A stretch of 64,000 bases of DNA, from positions 2,232,001 to 2,296,000 of the forward strand of contig NZ_CP061038.1 of NCBI RefSeq assembly GCF_014490665.1. Direction: 5' to 3'. Source of the stretch: Sphingomonas alpina (lineage in GTDB: Bacteria > Pseudomonadota > Alphaproteobacteria > Sphingomonadales > Sphingomonadaceae). The notes below the pieces were generated by a model. It was not told where the DNA came from. It did not search any database and worked only from the letters and a program-made list of their open reading frames with translations. Of the stretch, positions 56,557 through 64,000 are shown in pieces (the first letter of the stretch is position 1; every line of letters starts with the position of its first letter). The position numbers and the translations under genes are program-made.

Positions 56557-57110
56557 GCCGCCGTGGGTGCCGCGAGCTCAGCGGTAAAGCAATCCCGGTT
56601 GTGAAAATCGGGTATTTCGGACGTGTCGGTCGGGTGCGTGAGCGCCCAGAAGGACTTGGTGCCGTCCTTCGCCTCGATCACCGCGGTCAGGCCGACCTGC
56701 CACACAGTCCCGTCGGCAAGTAGAGGCAAAGTGAGCGACACCGTCAGCTCGGCCGCATCCGGCGCCATGCGCCATCCTTCATTCTCATACTGCGCGGTTT
56801 GCGAATTGCGCATCCCGTCGCGATAACCGTCAAATTCATAGATCGCCCATCCGCCCGACGGCGACGCGTTGAGCTCGGTATAATCGTCACCGGCGCCCGG
56901 CGCGATGAACGCCTCGAAACAGCTATGCTGCCACAGATTGTCGGTAAAGGCCGGCGCGATCGGCACTGGCCACAACACGGCATCGATCGCGCCGGCCACA
57001 TGGTAATGAAGGGTCAGCAGATCGCGAGACGGCCGCTCGGCGGTGACCGTCACCCTGTTCAGGGGGCCGCGAGGCAAGGCGGGATGCGGGATCAATTCGA
57101 ACTCAGCCAT
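56553..57110 (-). CDS. DOMON-like / carbohydrate-binding type protein
   Basis: 185 residues. The sequence is a beta-sandwich: [88 protein letters not shown] and [22 protein letters not shown]. This matches the DOMON-like family. In other genomes it is found beside DUF1343, and here it shares an ATGA overlap with it. A role in binding or delivering sugars to the muramidase is an inference. No signal peptide. Confidence 0.72.
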   Translation of the reverse strand: MAEFELIPHPALPRGPLNRVTVTAERPSRDLLTLHYHVAGAIDAVLWPVPIAPAFTDNLWQHSCFEAFIAPGAGDDYTELNASPSGGWAIYEFDGYRDGMRNSQTAQYENEGWRMAPDAAELTVSLTLPLLADGTVWQVGLTAVIEAKDGTKSFWALTHPTDTSEIPDFHNRDCFTAELAAPTAA

Positions 57111-57296
57111 AATGCTCCACCATCGGAGCCGATCCTGTCGACCCCGTCTCCATCACTCTATCCGTTCATCTCGGGCGAAGTCGAGCAAGCTGGCCGTTCG
57201 CGCCACAATTTGCTGCCCGAACGAGCGACGAGCAAAGCGCCAAGAGATAGGGTCACTAGAAAATCCCGTCATAATCGCCTATGTGCCGCGCTTCCC

Positions 57297-58622
57297 ATGG
57301 CAACAATCCTCCCCACCCCGCCGAAAATCGGCATGGTTTCGCTCGGCTGTCCCAAGAATCTGGTCGACAGCGAACGCATCCTGACCAAGCTCCGTTCCGA
57401 TGGCTATGCCATGTCGCCCGACTATGCCGGCGCCGACGTTGTGCTGGTCAATACCTGCGGTTTCCTCGATTCCGCCAAGGAAGAGAGCCTGGAAGCCATC
57501 GGTGAGGCGATTGCCGAGAATGGCCGCGTGATCGTCACCGGCTGCATGGGCAAGGAAGCCGAGACGATCCGTGCGCGCTTCCCCAACGTTCTCGCCGTCA
57601 CCGGCGCGCATCAATATGAGGAAGTGGTCGGCGCAGTCCATGAGGCGGCGCCGATGCCGCCCAGCGCCTTTCTCAACCTGGTGCCGGAAAGCGGCCTGAA
57701 GCTCACCCCGCGCCATTACAGCTATCTGAAGATTTCCGAAGGCTGCAACCACCGCTGCTCTTTTTGCATTATCCCGTCATTGCGCGGCGACCTGGTCAGC
57801 CGGCGCCCCGACGCGATCCTGCGCGAAGCCGAAAAGCTGATCGAGGCGGGCACCAAGGAACTGCTGGTGATCAGCCAGGACACCTCGGCTTACGGCGTCG
57901 ATATCCGCCATCAGCCGCGCCAGTGGAAAGGTGAGGAAGTCCGCGCCCATATGACCGACCTGTCGCGCGAGCTGGGCAAGCTCGGTGCGTGGGTGCGGCT
58001 GCATTATGTCTATCCTTATCCGCATGTCGACCAGGTCATCCCGCTGATGGCCGAGGGACTGATCCTCCCCTATCTCGACATCCCGTTCCAGCATGCCAGC
58101 CGCAATGTGCTCAAGCTGATGAAGCGCCCGGCAAACGAGGCGAAGGTGCTCGAGCGAGTCAAGAACTGGCGCACCATCGCCCCCGACATCGCGATCCGCT
58201 CGACCTTTGTGGTCGGCTTCCCCGGCGAGACCGAGGATGATTTTAAATATCTGATGGACTGGCTCGAGGAAGCGCAGCTCGACCGTGTCGGCGCTTTCCG
58301 CTTCGAGCCTGTAGAGGGCGCCGCGGCCAATGCCCTGCCCGACCAGGTACCCGAAGAGATCAAGGAAGAGCGCTACGCCCGATTGATGGAGCTGACCGCG
58401 CGGATTTCTGCCGACAAGCTGCAGGCGAAGATCGGCCGAACGCTTGATGTGATCATCGATGCAGTGGACGAGGACGGCGCGACCGGCCGCTCGAAGGCCG
58501 ATGCGCCGGAAATCGACGGCGAAGTGCATCTGCGCGATGCAGGGCATCTGAAACAGGGCGATATCGTCAGCGTCGAGATCGAGGATGCCGACGAACATGA
58601 TCTGTTCGGGGTGCCGGCCTAA
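57297..58622 (+). CDS. rimO: Ribosomal protein S12 methylthiotransferase RimO
   Basis: 441 residues from ATG 57297. The MTTase N-terminal domain has the auxiliary-cluster cysteines Cys18 (VSLGCPKN), Cys54 ([10 protein letters not shown]) and Cys83 (TGCMG). The radical-SAM cluster is Cys150, Cys154 and Cys157 ([13 protein letters not shown]), and a TRAM domain closes the protein. RimO adds a methylthio group to Asp of ribosomal protein S12. The GCPKN and [11 protein letters not shown] elements distinguish it from MiaB. Divergent from the DOMON-like gene; followed by a 55-bp palindrome. Confidence 0.95.
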   Translation: MATILPTPPKIGMVSLGCPKNLVDSERILTKLRSDGYAMSPDYAGADVVLVNTCGFLDSAKEESLEAIGEAIAENGRVIVTGCMGKEAETIRARFPNVLAVTGAHQYEEVVGAVHEAAPMPPSAFLNLVPESGLKLTPRHYSYLKISEGCNHRCSFCIIPSLRGDLVSRRPDAILREAEKLIEAGTKELLVISQDTSAYGVDIRHQPRQWKGEEVRAHMTDLSRELGKLGAWVRLHYVYPYPHVDQVIPLMAEGLILPYLDIPFQHASRNVLKLMKRPANEAKVLERVKNWRTIAPDIAIRSTFVVGFPGETEDDFKYLMDWLEEAQLDRVGAFRFEPVEGAAANALPDQVPEEIKEERYARLMELTARISADKLQAKIGRTLDVIIDAVDEDGATGRSKADAPEIDGEVHLRDAGHLKQGDIVSVEIEDADEHDLFGVPA

Positions 58623-58701
58623 ACCCCAGCGTCACCCTAAACCAATTTGGCACTCATCCCATCGGCGAAGGGATCGGCTTAAATTGAGAGCAATCCCTCT
58701 T

Positions 58702-58756
58702 TGTGCTCCCGCGAAGGCGGGAGCCCAGGCTGGGTTCCCGCCTTCGCGGGAACACA
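58702..58756. repeat. 55-bp palindromic interspersed repeat
   Basis: 26-base arms (58702-58727 and 58731-58756) with two mismatches. Each arm itself contains GCTCCCGC-GAAG-GCGGGAGC or its mirror. This is the common alphaproteobacterial intergenic palindrome with CCCGCGAAGGCGGG. It lies between the converging rimO and PQQ dehydrogenase genes and probably ends transcription from both. Confidence 0.75.
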
Positions 58757-58798
58757 AGAAGAGATAGGCGCCAAACAAATTCAGCATGACGTTGAAAA

Positions 58799-61180
58799 TC
58801 AGCTCTTCGGCAAGGCATAGGCGACCAGAGAATCCCCGATCGGCGTTTCCATGAAATGGTGCCCGCCGGCCATGATCACGAGATATTCGCGTCCGCCCTG
58901 TTCATAGACCATCGGCGTCGCCTGCCCGCCCGCCGGCAGCACATCGGACCATACGACCTTGCCGGTGCGCATATCGATTGCGCGGATCAGATTGTCGGTT
59001 GCCGCGGCAACGAACACCAGTCCGCCCGCAGTCACCACCGATCCGCCATTATTGGGCGTGCCGATATTGATCGGCAGCATCGATGGAATGCCGAACGGCC
59101 CATTGGTGCGCGCCGTGCCGAGCGGGCGATCCCAGATCGTCTTGCCGGTGCGGATGTCGATCGCTCGGATCCCGCCATAAGGTGGTTGCTTGCACAACAG
59201 GCCAGTGAACTTCATCCGCCAGCCGGCATTGACGTCGACCGCATAGGGTGTGCCCGCCTGCGGGTCGCCCGCACCTTCCGCGCCCGGGGTCGGACCACCG
59301 GCCTGCTCGCGCGTCTTCCAGCCGCGCTGGTCGGCAATCTTGCGCGGCACCAGCCGGACATGGTTGGGCATGTCGTTGTAATTGGCGATGATCACGCCGC
59401 GCTGCGGATCTACCGTAATGCCGCCCCAGTCGCTGCCGCCATTATAGCCGGGATATTCGACGGTATATTTGCCGGTCTCGGGCGGGGTGAAATAGCCGGC
59501 ATAGCGCGCCTGGCGGAACTGGATGCGACAGATCATCTGATCGATCGGCGACATGCCCCACATATCGCGCTCGGTCAGCGGGTCCTTGCGCAGTGTATGC
59601 CACAGTGAGACGATCTGCGTCGGCGAACGCTCCGCCGGCTCGATCCCGCCCCCGGGCGCCTTGATCGTGCCGATCGGGGTCAGCGGCCGGCCGGTCCGGC
59701 GATCGAGCACATAGATATCGCCCTGTTTTGACGGCAGCAGCAACGCCGGCACACCGGCATAATCGATCAGCGTCGCCTGACTTCCGAGATCATAATCCCA
59801 CACATCCTTCTTCACCGTCTGAAACGACCAGCGCGGCTTGCCCGTCGCGACATCGATCGCGACCAGCGAATTGGCGAAGCTGTTCTCGATCGGCGTGCGC
59901 AGCGAACTCCAATAATCCACTGCTGAATTACCGAGCGGCAGATAGACCAGTCCGAGCGCCTCATCACCTGAAGCGGTGGTCCACATATTCGGGGTACCGC
60001 GCGACCATTGCTGGCCCGCCGGCGGTGCACCGGTCCAGTCCGGCTTGAGCATGTCCCAGCCCCAGCGCAGCGCGCCGGTGACCGCGTCATAGCCCTGGAT
60101 CACACCTGACGGCGCATAGCGTTCCTGCCCGTCCAGGATCTGGTGTCCCGTCACCACCACCCCACGCACGATCGTCGGCGGCGAGGTGATCGAGACCAGG
60201 CCGGGATAGACTTCGCCCATGCCGATCTTGGTATCGACCTGGCCATTGGTGCCGAAATCGGCACACGGCTTGCCGGTCGCAGCATCGACCGCGATCAGTC
60301 GCGCGTCGAGGGTGCCTTCGATGATCCGCGTCGCGCAGGCCTGTCCGACGGTCGCATTGGGCACGGCATAATAGCTCACCCCGCGACATGCCGCGGTATA
60401 GGGAATCCATTTGTCCGGTACCTTCGGGTCGAAGCGCCATTTCTCCGCCCCGGTCGCGGGATCGAGCGCGATCATGATTCCCTTGGCCGAGCACATATAC
60501 AGCGTATCGCCGATCTTCAGCGGCGTCGTCTCCGCGCCATACATCTTGGCCGCATCGGGCGTGGCCGGCATGTCGCCGGTATGTGCCAGCCAGGCACGCT
60601 TGAGCTTGCCGACATTGGAGACATTGATCTGCGTCAGCGGCGAGAAGCGGCGCGCGCTATAGGTGCCGCCATAAGCGGGCCAGTCCGCACCGACCACCTG
60701 GCCGGAGCTGTCGGTCATGCCCGGCGCCGCTTGAGACGGCAGCGCTGCCCTCACCGGGGATTGCGCGCTCGATCCGATCACCACACCGCCGATCACCGCG
60801 ACGAGCAGCACGGCAGCGGAAGCGCCCAGCCCGATCCGCCAGCGATTGGCCGCCTGGCTCAGTGTCGGCATCACCAGCAACACCGCGAACAGCAACACCA
60901 GCGGCGCGATCACGCGCGGTACCAAAGCCCAGGGGTTGGTGCCGACCTCCCAGAAGGCCCAGAGCAGGGTCAACACGAAGATCGCAATGTAGAGCCACAC
61001 GCCGGCCATGCGCCCGCGAATGAGCTGCACCCCAGCGGCGAGCATCGCCACGCCTGTCACGAGATAATATAGCGATCCGCCCAGCACCGCGAGCCAGGCG
61101 CCACCGATGGCGAGGACCAGTCCGATCAGCCCGATCACGAACCCCAGGATCATGGCGGCCCAGCTGCGGCGGTTCGGCAT
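58799..61180 (-). CDS. gcd: Membrane-bound PQQ-dependent dehydrogenase (glucose/quinate type)
   Basis: 793 residues. Five transmembrane helices fill the first ~145 residues, then an eight-bladed propeller with PQQ motifs. Landmarks: DWPAYGGTYSARRFSPLTQINVSNVGKLKRAW, WKTREQAGGPTP, TGLLCKQPPYGGIRAIDIRTGKTIWDRPLGTARTNGPFG and GGSVVTAGGLVFVAAATDNLIRAID. This organisation is that of membrane glucose/quinate/shikimate dehydrogenases, which oxidise sugars on the periplasmic side and pass electrons to ubiquinone. No pqq synthesis genes are in the window. Gene symbol reflects family, not proven substrate. Confidence 0.88.
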   Translation of the reverse strand: MPNRRSWAAMILGFVIGLIGLVLAIGGAWLAVLGGSLYYLVTGVAMLAAGVQLIRGRMAGVWLYIAIFVLTLLWAFWEVGTNPWALVPRVIAPLVLLFAVLLVMPTLSQAANRWRIGLGASAAVLLVAVIGGVVIGSSAQSPVRAALPSQAAPGMTDSSGQVVGADWPAYGGTYSARRFSPLTQINVSNVGKLKRAWLAHTGDMPATPDAAKMYGAETTPLKIGDTLYMCSAKGIMIALDPATGAEKWRFDPKVPDKWIPYTAACRGVSYYAVPNATVGQACATRIIEGTLDARLIAVDAATGKPCADFGTNGQVDTKIGMGEVYPGLVSITSPPTIVRGVVVTGHQILDGQERYAPSGVIQGYDAVTGALRWGWDMLKPDWTGAPPAGQQWSRGTPNMWTTASGDEALGLVYLPLGNSAVDYWSSLRTPIENSFANSLVAIDVATGKPRWSFQTVKKDVWDYDLGSQATLIDYAGVPALLLPSKQGDIYVLDRRTGRPLTPIGTIKAPGGGIEPAERSPTQIVSLWHTLRKDPLTERDMWGMSPIDQMICRIQFRQARYAGYFTPPETGKYTVEYPGYNGGSDWGGITVDPQRGVIIANYNDMPNHVRLVPRKIADQRGWKTREQAGGPTPGAEGAGDPQAGTPYAVDVNAGWRMKFTGLLCKQPPYGGIRAIDIRTGKTIWDRPLGTARTNGPFGIPSMLPINIGTPNNGGSVVTAGGLVFVAAATDNLIRAIDMRTGKVVWSDVLPAGGQATPMVYEQGGREYLVIMAGGHHFMETPIGDSLVAYALPKS

Positions 61181-61344
61181 GGCGAATGTCCTTGATCGAG
61201 CGTGCGGGGATCAAACGAAAAGGGACAATAACAGTTCCCTATTTCACGCCGCCAAACAGGCTGATCGAGAACGCTGTACTGCCCGTTATGAGACGCATCG
61301 GTCGAGCCCCGGGCCGAATCCGTCGGCAACGGAAACGCAATGAA

Positions 61345-61374
61345 GGGAGACGGCATCCCGAGATGCTGTCTCCC
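61345..61374 (-). terminator. Terminator downstream of the small membrane protein gene
   Basis: 12-base arms GGGAGACGGCAT (61345-61356) and ATGCTGTCTCCC (61363-61374), one G-T pair, six-base loop, followed in the minus direction by TTCATT. It lies 19 bases after the stop of the gene at 61393. Confidence 0.65.
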
Positions 61375-61392
61375 TCCACCACAATGGGTGGC

Positions 61393-61656
61393 TCAACCCT
61401 TGTTCGTTAATCCACCTATGCCGTCGACAATGCTGCCGACCAGGATACCGCCAGCGAAAGCGGTAATCGTCGTGGCGAAGAAACCGGCGTCACCGATCAC
61501 CGGCTTGAACACCGCCACCGCGATAATCCCGCCGACCGCGCCGGCAATGCTGACGATCCACCACCAGGGGTCAGGCTGCGGCGGCCGCGGCCCGCGCCAC
61601 CATCCGGGCCATTTCGTCCCGCACCAACCCATCATCGCCAAGAATGCATATTCCAT
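61393..61656 (-). CDS. Small membrane protein with two TM helices (87 aa)
   Basis: From ATG 61656, preceded by GGGAGG. The first part is Trp/Pro-rich (GWCGTKWPGWWRGPRPPQPDPWWW) and is followed by two Gly-rich hydrophobic helices (about 32-51 and 57-77, GFFATTITAFAGGILVGSIVDGI). The Gly-patterned helices recall transglycosylase-associated GlsB/YeaQ-like proteins, but the match is not strong. Function unknown. Isolated gene with its own terminator. Confidence 0.7.
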   Translation of the reverse strand: MEYAFLAMMGWCGTKWPGWWRGPRPPQPDPWWWIVSIAGAVGGIIAVAVFKPVIGDAGFFATTITAFAGGILVGSIVDGIGGLTNKG

Positions 61657-62072
61657 GACAACCTCCCTGCCTTGGTGAGCATCGACTTGTCTCTGCCATG
61701 CCCCGGGGAACATCATCCTCTCATTCGAGAGCGATTCAAGGAAAGTTTCCACCGATCTGGTGTTGATTTGCACATTACTTGTAACTTCTCTTTGGGTTTG
61801 GCCAACTTATCTTTTCTTCGACATTCAACTTACTATACCCACAACGACCGCTGCTCGCTGCGATAATGGCGAAAGGTCAGCCACCAGGCCGCAGAACCAG
61901 GCAGATGACGCAACGTGACGGTGTGATCCAAATCTCCTGCCCCTCTCGTTATGGGCGGATACCGGGACAGTTGCCTGGCATCGCCAGCATTCGCTGTCCG
62001 GGCAGTATCGCATGGGACTGGAAGCGGACGTGCGGCTCGTGCATCTATGCATTCCGCTCTTCCCAGAGGATC
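61657..62072. other. AT-rich divergent intergenic region
   Basis: 416 bases with no convincing gene. The part 61741-61850 is rich in T and A (for example TTGATTTGCACATTACTTGTAAC) and probably holds the promoters of the flanking divergent genes. An open frame that continues the beta-lactamase frame upstream to 61866 is not protein-like. Confidence 0.5.
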
Positions 62073-63476
62073 ATGATGACGCTTCGCCCGCTGCTCTCCC
62101 TCGCTTTGCTGACCGCCGCGCCCGCCGCTTACGCTCAGGCCCTGACTCCGGCCGAAACGACCCAGATAGACTCGCTCGTGACCGAGACGCTCGCGAGAAC
62201 CGGCGCACCCTCTGCGTCGGTCGCAATTGTGCGGGGCAGCCAGATCGTCTTCGCCAAGGCCTATGGCAAGCAGTCTGAGACCATGAAGGCGGCGAATGCC
62301 GATGCGCCGTACCAGATCGCATCGGTGTCGAAGCAGTTCACCGCGGCGGCGCTGTTGCTGCTCGAAAATGAGGGAAAGCTCAGCCTCGACGACAAGGTCT
62401 CGAAATATATCCCCGACATCACTGGTGGCGATACCATCGCGCTGCGCCAACTGCTCAACCATACCTCGGGCCTGCAGGACTATTGGCCGCAGGATTACAG
62501 CTTCAAGGCGATGGCGACGCCGGTAACGCCGCAGGGCATCGTCGATCGCTGGGCGAAGAAGCCGCTCGATTTCGCACCTGGCGCGCAATGGCAATATTCC
62601 AATACGGGCTATGTCGTCGCCGGCATGATCGTCGAAAAAGTCTCGAGCGAATCCTTGTTGTCCTATCTCGACCGCAAGATCTTCAAGCCGCTCGGGATCA
62701 AGGCGATCGATCAGGACCTGGCGGTGGGCCCGGGCTATCCGCAGGGCTATGGCCGTAACGCGCTCGGCCCCGTTCGCGTCGCGACACCCGCCGCGCATGG
62801 CTGGCTGTTTGCGGCCGGCGAATTGTCGATGAGCGCGCGCGACCTCGCCAAATGGAATGTTGCGCGCCTCAATCGCGCCATCCTGCCACCCGAGGATTGG
62901 GCGGCACAGGAAACCGCCGTGCGGCTGACCGACGGATCGACCAATGGCTATGGCCTGGGCGTCTCGACCGGCAATTCGAACGGCCGTCGCTATATCGAGC
63001 ATAGCGGCGAGGCAGTCGGCTTTCTGAGCGAAAATATCGTCTTTCCTGACGAGAAGGCAGCGGTGACCGTCCTGGTCAACACCTGGTCCGGCGACGCCTA
63101 TCAGGAGATCGCCCAGCGCATCATCAAGACCGTGCTACCGCCGCCTCCCGCCGATGCCGCGGATAGCGCTGCGATGAAGAAGGTTCGCACCATATTCGAC
63201 CAGCTCCGCGACGGTACGCTCGATCGCGGCCTGTTGACGGAGGATGCGGATTTCTATTTCACGCCGGTCGTACTGGCCGATTTCAAGGCCAGTCTCGCGC
63301 CACTCGGGAAGATCAGCGACTTCACCCAGATGGGAAAGTCACGACTGCGCGGCGGCTTCGTCAATCGAAATTTCCGCGTCACCTTTGCCGATCGCGCCGT
63401 CGGGATCAGCACCTATGCCGAACCGGGCGATGGGGGTCGGATCGAACAATTCCTCGTTGCGCAGGTACAGAAATGA
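62073..63476 (+). CDS. Serine beta-lactamase-like hydrolase (class C type), exported
   Basis: 467 residues from ATG 62073 or 62076, with AGAGGA upstream. A signal peptide (LLSLALLTAAPAAYAQ) is followed by the beta-lactamase fold: S84-V-S-K87 (SVSKQF), YSN (Y175-N177) and HSG (310-312) in place of KTG. HSG is typical of D-aminopeptidases, esterases and EstB-like proteins rather than true AmpC enzymes. A C-terminal beta domain of about 120 residues follows, as in many family members. Periplasmic; substrate unknown. Its stop overlaps the next gene's start as ATGA. Confidence 0.85.
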   Translation: MMTLRPLLSLALLTAAPAAYAQALTPAETTQIDSLVTETLARTGAPSASVAIVRGSQIVFAKAYGKQSETMKAANADAPYQIASVSKQFTAAALLLLENEGKLSLDDKVSKYIPDITGGDTIALRQLLNHTSGLQDYWPQDYSFKAMATPVTPQGIVDRWAKKPLDFAPGAQWQYSNTGYVVAGMIVEKVSSESLLSYLDRKIFKPLGIKAIDQDLAVGPGYPQGYGRNALGPVRVATPAAHGWLFAAGELSMSARDLAKWNVARLNRAILPPEDWAAQETAVRLTDGSTNGYGLGVSTGNSNGRRYIEHSGEAVGFLSENIVFPDEKAAVTVLVNTWSGDAYQEIAQRIIKTVLPPPPADAADSAAMKKVRTIFDQLRDGTLDRGLLTEDADFYFTPVVLADFKASLAPLGKISDFTQMGKSRLRGGFVNRNFRVTFADRAVGISTYAEPGDGGRIEQFLVAQVQK

Positions 63477-64000
63477 CCGACTTCGCCACTCTGCTGCAGC
63501 CGGATCGCGGCCAGGCGGCTCGCACCATTCATGTCGTCCATCCCGACGCCTTCGCCGACTGGCTCGCCAGCCAACCCGCGCGTGTGCGAACAGCGGTCGC
63601 GGCGCACCGCCTGACCGGTAAGGCGGGCAACCGCGCCGTCCTGCCGGGTGACGGGGCCGAAGACTGGTCGGTGCTGCTGGTGTGCAACGAGGCGGCCAGT
63701 TCGCCATGGCGGATCGCCTCGCTCGGCGAGTCGCTGCCCGAGGGCAGCTACAGGCTCGCGACCGGCGAACCCGGCGCAGGGATGCTCGGCTGGATGCTCG
63801 CGCAGCATCGCTTCGAGCGCTATCGCAAGCGCGAGGCGATCGGCCCGCGCATCCTGCTCACCGGGGAACCTGCGAGGATCGAGGAGACCGTCCGCCTCGC
63901 CGCCGCCACGGCACAGGTCCGCGACTTGGTCGACACCGCCGCCGCCGACCTCGGCCCGGCTGAACTGGAGGCCGAGGCTGCAACGCTGGCCAAGATGCAC
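63473..64000 (+). CDS. M17 leucyl aminopeptidase family protein, 5' part
   Basis: The first 176 codons are in the window. The N-terminal Rossmann-like domain is followed by LATGEPGAGMLGWMLAQHRFERYRK and RDLVDTAAADLGPAELEAEA, matching the junction before the catalytic domain of family M17 (usual form RDLVNTPANDLGP). The metal-binding catalytic part lies beyond the window. M17 enzymes remove N-terminal residues from peptides in the cytosol. It overlaps the previous gene by four bases, so the two are co-translated. Confidence 0.82.
   Translation, partial: MTDFATLLQPDRGQAARTIHVVHPDAFADWLASQPARVRTAVAAHRLTGKAGNRAVLPGDGAEDWSVLLVCNEAASSPWRIASLGESLPEGSYRLATGEPGAGMLGWMLAQHRFERYRKREAIGPRILLTGEPARIEETVRLAAATAQVRDLVDTAAADLGPAELEAEAATLAKMH

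Overview
The window is high-GC DNA (roughly 64% by eye) with tightly packed genes. It looks like the chromosome of an alphaproteobacterium of the Sphingomonadaceae, most likely Sphingomonas or a close relative. This is an inference from gene families and style: an RlpA-like lipoprotein without a SPOR domain, L,D-transpeptidases ending THGCVGIP, a YqjD/holin/DUF3618 stress operon, DUF4170, CarA/CarB/GreA in one operon, enolase followed by FtsB, GGAAC-N17-CGTT promoters of the EcfG type, and the short interspersed repeats common in sphingomonad intergenic DNA. No rRNA, tRNA, CRISPR array, transposase or integrase was found.

Layout. 1-15.3 kb is mostly small accessory and conserved-hypothetical genes: the 5' end of an Old Yellow Enzyme gene, a TPR-like secreted protein, an Imm5-like putative immunity protein, an isochorismatase-type hydrolase, a PhyH dioxygenase, a thiolase, an EF-hand protein, an L,D-transpeptidase, an ankyrin protein, RlpA, regulators and small membrane proteins. 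15.8-31.4 kb holds alpha/beta hydrolases and a complete AcrAB-OprM-like RND efflux operon with a divergent TetR repressor and an operator-like palindrome between them; the pump gene is broken by a one-base frameshift. A DHA2 exporter, a UGT-like glycosyltransferase and a DUF885 lipoprotein follow.

31.8-47.3 kb is the housekeeping core: ftsB and eno, the YqjD-like membrane stress operon, a rhomboid-like pseudoprotease, greA, carB and carA on the minus strand, then yqeY, a DUF559 endonuclease, dnaG and rpoD on the plus strand. Two accessory genes are set into these housekeeping operons with exact stop/start contacts: an AT-rich orphan of 270 codons between carA and carB, and the DUF559 gene between yqeY and dnaG, whose two ends are 22-bp palindromes that are reverse complements of each other.

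47.4-64 kb: a structured non-coding stretch behind rpoD, a Phd-like/PAS protein, a sphingomonad-type conserved protein, a MoxR ATPase and its VWA partner (separated by four genes), a NamZ-type muramidase with a DOMON-like partner, rimO, a membrane PQQ-dependent dehydrogenase, a serine beta-lactamase-like hydrolase and the start of an M17 aminopeptidase.

Two genes (12.8-13.6 kb and the RND pump) are each split by what looks like one missing base next to a G/C run. This is as compatible with sequencing error as with true gene decay.
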